Shown: positions 13,304 to 15,754 of the stretch, piece after piece
How the letters are laid out: the number at the start of each line of letters is the position of its first letter
How positions within the stretch are numbered: position 1 is the stretch's first letter
NCBI GenBank assembly: GCA_902476355.1
Contig: CABSCS010000016.1
Coordinates: 1 to 15,754, forward strand
Direction: 5' to 3'
Source: UMGS2069 sp900557585
GTDB taxonomy: Bacteria; Bacillota; Clostridia; Christensenellales; UBA1242
DNA: 15,754 nt
The notes under the pieces: model-generated
What the model was told of the DNA's origin: nothing
The model's database searches: none
Seen by the model: only the letters and a program-made list of their open reading frames with translations
Made by a program: the position numbers and the translations under genes

Positions 13304-13377
13304 TGGAGCAGACAGAGTGAATCGAACCCTCGACAGGTGCTTGGGAAGCACTTATTTTACCACTAAACTATGTCTGC
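13304..13377 (-). tRNA. tRNA-Gly (CCC anticodon)
   Basis: A 74-nt minus-strand cloverleaf. The acceptor stem GCAGACA/TGTCTGC is perfect (13371-13377 with 13308-13314), the anticodon loop is TTCCCAA, the D-loop is the short AGTGGTA type usual for Gly, the discriminator is U, and CCA is encoded at 13304-13306. Two stem positions are not Watson-Crick: A27-C43 at the end of the anticodon stem and G52-A62 in the T stem. It lies directly downstream of the 13401-14021 gene with no promoter between them, so it is probably co-transcribed with it. A hairpin (TGCCAC/GTGGCA, 13381-13396) sits between the two. Confidence 0.93.
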
Positions 13378-13380
13378 ATT

Positions 13381-13396
13381 TGCCACCTTTGTGGCA
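13381..13396. other. Short hairpin between CDS and tRNA-Gly
   Basis: TGCCAC (13381-13386) pairs with GTGGCA (13391-13396) around a 4-nt loop, with no T run after it on the minus strand. It may mark a processing site for release of the tRNA rather than a terminator. Confidence 0.45.
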
Positions 13397-13400
13397 CTAT

Positions 13401-14021
13401 TTATTTTGCACTTTCTTCTTCAGTTTCTGCTGAATGAGCACGGCGGAACTCTGCTTGTTCTTCGTTTAAACGGTCATTCCATGCAGTGCGCACAGCCTGG
13501 CAGAAATCTATCATGTCTTGATATTCAAGATTCAGAACTTCCGAAGCGGTTGTTCTTTCCAAAATTCCAGGAAACTCAACTGGTGGCTGAACAAACTTTG
13601 AGCCAGAATCAACAAGATTTTGATATGAATTGCCTTTGCAATGTTTCATCACATTCACAGCCCAATTCATCTCTTTGATTTTTGGATATCTGTCAAAATC
13701 AAGTCGTCTTGTTTCTCTTGCGGTTTGGTTTTCGAAAATTGCATAAAGAGTTTTGAAATATGATGTCATTTCATTATAATATTCATCAATTTTTTCGCTT
13801 TCAAACTCTTCGAAACTTTCCCACAAAGCATCAATATCTTCGCATTCGTCGGCATCGAGCGAATATTTTTCAAGCATTTGTCTTTGCTCGTTTATTTCGT
13901 CTTGAATACGTTTTTTGCATGCAAGGTCTGGGCGCTTTCTTAAAACTTGCTCATAGCGAGTTATCTCGTTCATATAATCATGAAAACGCAAATCTTCAAT
14001 GCGTGTAATTTTAAATTCCAT
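13401..14021 (-). CDS. Hypothetical protein, unrecognised
   Basis: A 206-residue soluble protein without signal peptide or membrane helices. It is highly charged and appears largely helical: residues about 10-60 and 70-110 are rich in Glu, Lys and Arg with coiled-coil-like spacing, a more compact middle part contains WAVNVMKHCKGNSYQNL (120-136), and the C-terminal tail (about 185-206) is acidic (ETEEESAK). I do not recognise any family. The start is supported by AGAGG about 9 nt upstream and by a strong promoter at 14044-14071. The transcript seems to continue into tRNA-Gly(CCC). The gene is complete and uses codons like its neighbours. No function is proposed. Confidence 0.85.
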   Translation of the reverse strand: MEFKITRIEDLRFHDYMNEITRYEQVLRKRPDLACKKRIQDEINEQRQMLEKYSLDADECEDIDALWESFEEFESEKIDEYYNEMTSYFKTLYAIFENQTARETRRLDFDRYPKIKEMNWAVNVMKHCKGNSYQNLVDSGSKFVQPPVEFPGILERTTASEVLNLEYQDMIDFCQAVRTAWNDRLNEEQAEFRRAHSAETEEESAK

Positions 14022-14043
14022 TTAACTTTTCCTCTCTGATAAA

Positions 14044-14071
14044 ATTATATCACACAAAAAAGAAAAGTCAA
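14044..14071 (-). promoter_or_regulatory. Promoter of the 13401-14021 gene
   Basis: Minus strand: TTGACT (14066-14071), a 16-bp spacer and TATAAT (14044-14049) with an extended TGA before it, about 22 bases before the start codon. It shares GTGTGATATAAT with the HD-operon promoter. Confidence 0.8.
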
Positions 14072-14083
14072 TATCCGCCAACA

Positions 14084-14529
14084 TTAAAACAGGTCGCTAT
14101 CCTTCATTTTGCGGTTGGTTTTGTGGTTTTTAAAAGACACATTGTCAATCTCGATTTCTTCGTAATATTCAGCAGAAAGGCGATATGCCCCACCACCTTC
14201 TATCAACGAAACCAAATCGCTTTTTTGTTGGCCGAATAGCGCAAAATAATCAGAGCCAAAAACTTGGCTCTAATTATAATGTTCTCCGTCCATTTTTAAA
14301 ATTTTTGGTGCAATTTTAGAGAAAACATCAAAAACCGCTTTTGAATATTCATGCTCACAAAATGCATCAAGTTTATTTGTGAGCACTTTTGATTTTTCAA
14401 GCAACGCATTGTCCAAAGTTTTTTCATATTGAACACCAAAGTATATACCTCTTTTTCAAGCAAAGCAAATTTGTCATGCATGCTTTCTAGCACTGGAAAT
14501 TTATCAAATTTCAAACAAACAACTTTCAT
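14084..14529 (-). pseudogene. Decayed paralogue of the gene at 15356-15754 (frameshift and amber codon)
   Basis: The ATG at 14529 overlaps the stop of the upstream gene (ATGA). The reading frame gives a start similar to the partial gene (FPVLESMHDKFALLEKE), then loses frame near 14448-14456 at GAAAAAGAGG. The neighbouring frame continues with SKAVFDVFSKIAPKILK, matching ASVIFDVFSKIKPVLK of the partial gene. It is interrupted by TAG at 14270-14272, at the position of a Trp in that paralogue, and then resumes with AYRLSAEYYEE (compare PYRLPDEYYDE) to a TAA at 14084. Total length is 446 nt, one base short of 149 codons, which fits a single lost base plus one nonsense change. Function unknown. 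An intact 77-codon ORF (14296-14529) exists in the first frame, but its second half is out of the conserved frame. A sequencing error at the A run could explain the frameshift but not the amber codon. Confidence 0.75.
14252..14271. other. Perfect 8-bp hairpin at the amber codon of the pseudogene
   Basis: AGAGCCAA (14252-14259) pairs with TTGGCTCT (14264-14271) around a 4-nt loop, and its arm covers two bases of the in-frame TAG (14270-14272). There is no strong T run on either strand, so a terminator function is uncertain. Confidence 0.5.
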
Positions 14530-14563
14530 TTCTTTTGCGCCGCTTTGAGATTTTTACTTTCTT
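14524..14563. repeat. 40-bp junction repeat, copy 1
   Basis: Forty bases identical to 15354-15393 except one (g at 14539, a at 15369). It covers the last codons of the DUF4304-like gene (tail ESKNLKAAQKK), its TGA stop and the overlapping ATG of the next gene. Confidence 0.9.
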
Positions 14564-15359
14564 TGATTTCTTTTTCTGCAAAAAGATATACATTGTACAC
14601 ATCTGGCAAACGTTTTTGCAATTCTTTTACTGTATATGATGCATCTTTAAAAGATTTTTCGCAATATTTCTTATATTTTTTCAGCAAACCAATATCTGGT
14701 TTTATCCCCATTTTTTGCATTTCAAATATAATATGAGGAACACTGTTTCTCGCCCACAAGGCACCAGTGCCGAACTTTTTTACATATCCTTTCAACTCTT
14801 TATTCAGAATTTTTGAAGCCTTTTCAAGTTGTCCTGTAACATAATACAATTTGCAAAGCGTGTATTCTTGATTTTTATGCTTTTCAAGATATTTGACAAG
14901 TTTTTCGCGACTTGTAAGCCTGTCAAACTCTGGCAAAACTATCTTTGAAAGAGCAGTTGAAACCTCTTTTATACTTTTTTCTGGTTCTTTTGAAAGATTA
15001 TAAGTTCTCATCTTTTTGCCTGAAACTGACCTTGTATCAATTGCAACGCCCGGCAAATTTAAACATTCATTTGGATTGAACTGTACATCATCTTTCAAAT
15101 TTTCAGAAGCCACTTCTGGAACAAAAACAATATATCCAACCTGCATGAAAAATTCACCACGGTCTTTGTAACACATGCATGTTACAACATCAACCAAACC
15201 GTCGTTCATCTCTCTGAAAAAGGCTTCATCATATATTAAAATTGATTTTTCAATCCTCTGAAACTTTTCTCCCGAGCGAGAAAAGCCAGCAGGCTTCAAT
15301 AATGTGTCATTCAAAACATCTTTGAAATGATGCAAGTTTAAGTTTTTATCAATTTTCAT
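14526..15359 (-). CDS. DUF4304-like protein
   Basis: A 277-residue soluble protein. Its N-terminal half (about 8-145) resembles DUF4304: a start with FKDVLNDTLLKPAGFSRSGEK split over residues 12-32, a beta-rich segment with FFMQVGYIVFVPEV (70-83), and a later LPEFDRLTSREKLVKYLEKH (142-161). The C-terminal half (about 165-265) is helical, with a TPR-like look around YYVTGQLEKASKILNKEL (172-189). The function of DUF4304 is not established. It is the middle gene of the end-of-window array: its ATG overlaps the stop of the upstream partial gene and its TGA overlaps the ATG of the downstream pseudogene, without good ribosome binding sites, so translation is probably coupled. Its last 11 residues (ESKNLKAAQKK) nearly repeat those of the upstream gene, ESKNLKAVQKK. 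Confidence 0.8.
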   Translation of the reverse strand: MKIDKNLNLHHFKDVLNDTLLKPAGFSRSGEKFQRIEKSILIYDEAFFREMNDGLVDVVTCMCYKDRGEFFMQVGYIVFVPEVASENLKDDVQFNPNECLNLPGVAIDTRSVSGKKMRTYNLSKEPEKSIKEVSTALSKIVLPEFDRLTSREKLVKYLEKHKNQEYTLCKLYYVTGQLEKASKILNKELKGYVKKFGTGALWARNSVPHIIFEMQKMGIKPDIGLLKKYKKYCEKSFKDASYTVKELQKRLPDVYNVYLFAEKEIKESKNLKAAQKK

Positions 15360-15393
15360 TTCTTTTGCACCGCTTTGAGATTTTTACTTTCTT
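15354..15393. repeat. 40-bp junction repeat, copy 2
   Basis: Partner of 14524-14563 (39 of 40 bases identical, 830 bp apart). It covers the tail of the partial gene, its TGA stop and the overlapping start of the DUF4304-like gene. Confidence 0.9.
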
Positions 15394-15754
15394 CGTACCA
15401 GTCTCTCTCGTCATAATATTCATCTGGCAAGCGATATGGTCTTTCAAGTTCAACCATCATATAAAGAGTTTTTCTTTGTCTTTCATCTAGTTCTTCAAAA
15501 GTTTCGCCATAACAACTGTCCCATCCAACCATCTCGCCTGTTCTAACTATTTTCAGCACTGGTTTAATTTTTGAAAAAACATCAAAAATCACGCTGGCAT
15601 AAACTTTCTCATTAAAATCTTTTTCATTTTTTATTGAGGTAGCCCATTTTTTTCTATCCTCATTTTTATCGCTTTTTTCGTAAGCAAACTCTTTTTTATA
15701 TGTTAAAGCATCAAACTTCTCGCTTGTTTTATGAGCCTTTTTTATTTCTGGATA
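15356..15754 (-). CDS. Partial hypothetical gene (5' end outside the window), founder-like member of the array
   Basis: The frame stays open from the stop at 15356 to the window edge (132 codons visible), so an internal ATG at 15592 is not the real start. Visible features are a Lys/Glu-rich helical first half, then VIFDVFSKIKPVLKI, a middle part with GWDSCYGETFEELDERQRK, and PYRLPDEYYDERDWYEESKN before the tail. No family is recognised. Comparison with the decayed copy at 14084-14529 suggests that only about a dozen codons are missing upstream. Its stop overlaps the ATG of the DUF4304-like gene (ATGA), so the two are probably translated together. The last 11 residues are nearly the same as those of the DUF4304-like protein although the rest of the two proteins is unrelated. 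Confidence 0.8.
   Translation of the reverse strand, partial: YPEIKKAHKTSEKFDALTYKKEFAYEKSDKNEDRKKWATSIKNEKDFNEKVYASVIFDVFSKIKPVLKIVRTGEMVGWDSCYGETFEELDERQRKTLYMMVELERPYRLPDEYYDERDWYEESKNLKAVQKK

Noticed and set aside
15356..15592. A 78-codon gene starting at 15592
   Set aside because: The frame is open to the window edge and the upstream part is also matched by the decayed paralogue, so it is the 3' part of a longer truncated gene.

Overview
The window looks like a chromosomal stretch of a low-GC member of the Bacillota (Firmicutes), plausibly a gut-associated and uncultured lineage. The grounds are the A+T-rich genes and spacers, strong AGGAG-type ribosome binding sites, tRNA genes with encoded CCA, TTGACA/TATAAT promoters (several with an extended TGn element), many short U-tailed hairpin terminators, and a secreted M60/enhancin-type peptidase with a mucin-binding-like domain. 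The standard genetic code is used: tryptophan is TGG and TGA acts as a stop. The exact taxon cannot be fixed from the sequence alone.

Layout. (1) 36-560: five tRNA genes on the minus strand, transcribed in the order Pro, Met/Ile2, Asp, Phe, Thr from a promoter near 589-618; the cluster may continue past position 1. (2) 561-1040: non-coding, A+T-rich spacer. (3) 1041-1880 (+): a putative HExxH zinc metallopeptidase of unknown role, ending on a bidirectional terminator shared with (4) 1983-3554 (-): a YkpA/YbiT-type ABC-F protein. (5) 3692-4657 (+): a divergent GpsA-like glycerol-3-phosphate dehydrogenase, then 4768-5529 (+): a TspO/MBR membrane protein with a long hydrophilic N-terminal extension. 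(6) 5613-8027 (-): leucyl-tRNA synthetase. (7) 8174-9661 (-): a tightly packed three-gene operon (HD-domain phosphohydrolase, short family I pyrophosphatase, Nudix-like protein), which reads as a nucleotide/pyrophosphate clean-up unit. (8) 9870-12887 (-): a 1005-residue secreted, membrane-anchored M60-like peptidase. (9) 13013-13231 (-): a small ORF of uncertain status; 13304-13377 (-): tRNA-Gly(CCC); 13401-14021 (-): a conserved-looking hypothetical protein. (10) 14084-15754 (-): a tandem array of three small genes, namely a 5'-truncated gene running off the window, a DUF4304-like gene, and a decayed paralogue of the first. The junctions are joined by ATGA overlaps and carry a near-identical 40-bp repeat.

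Most genes are ordinary housekeeping functions with their own promoter and terminator. The parts that invite a second look are the end-of-window gene array (paralogue decay by a frameshift and a Trp-to-amber change, plus the junction repeats), the ABC-F protein in which one composite ATPase site looks degenerate in three separate motifs, the changed editing-pocket motif of LeuRS, the degenerate Nudix box within the clean-up operon, and the inverted repeats that flank tRNAs in the cluster. No CRISPR array, insertion sequence, phage module or recognisable defence system was seen.
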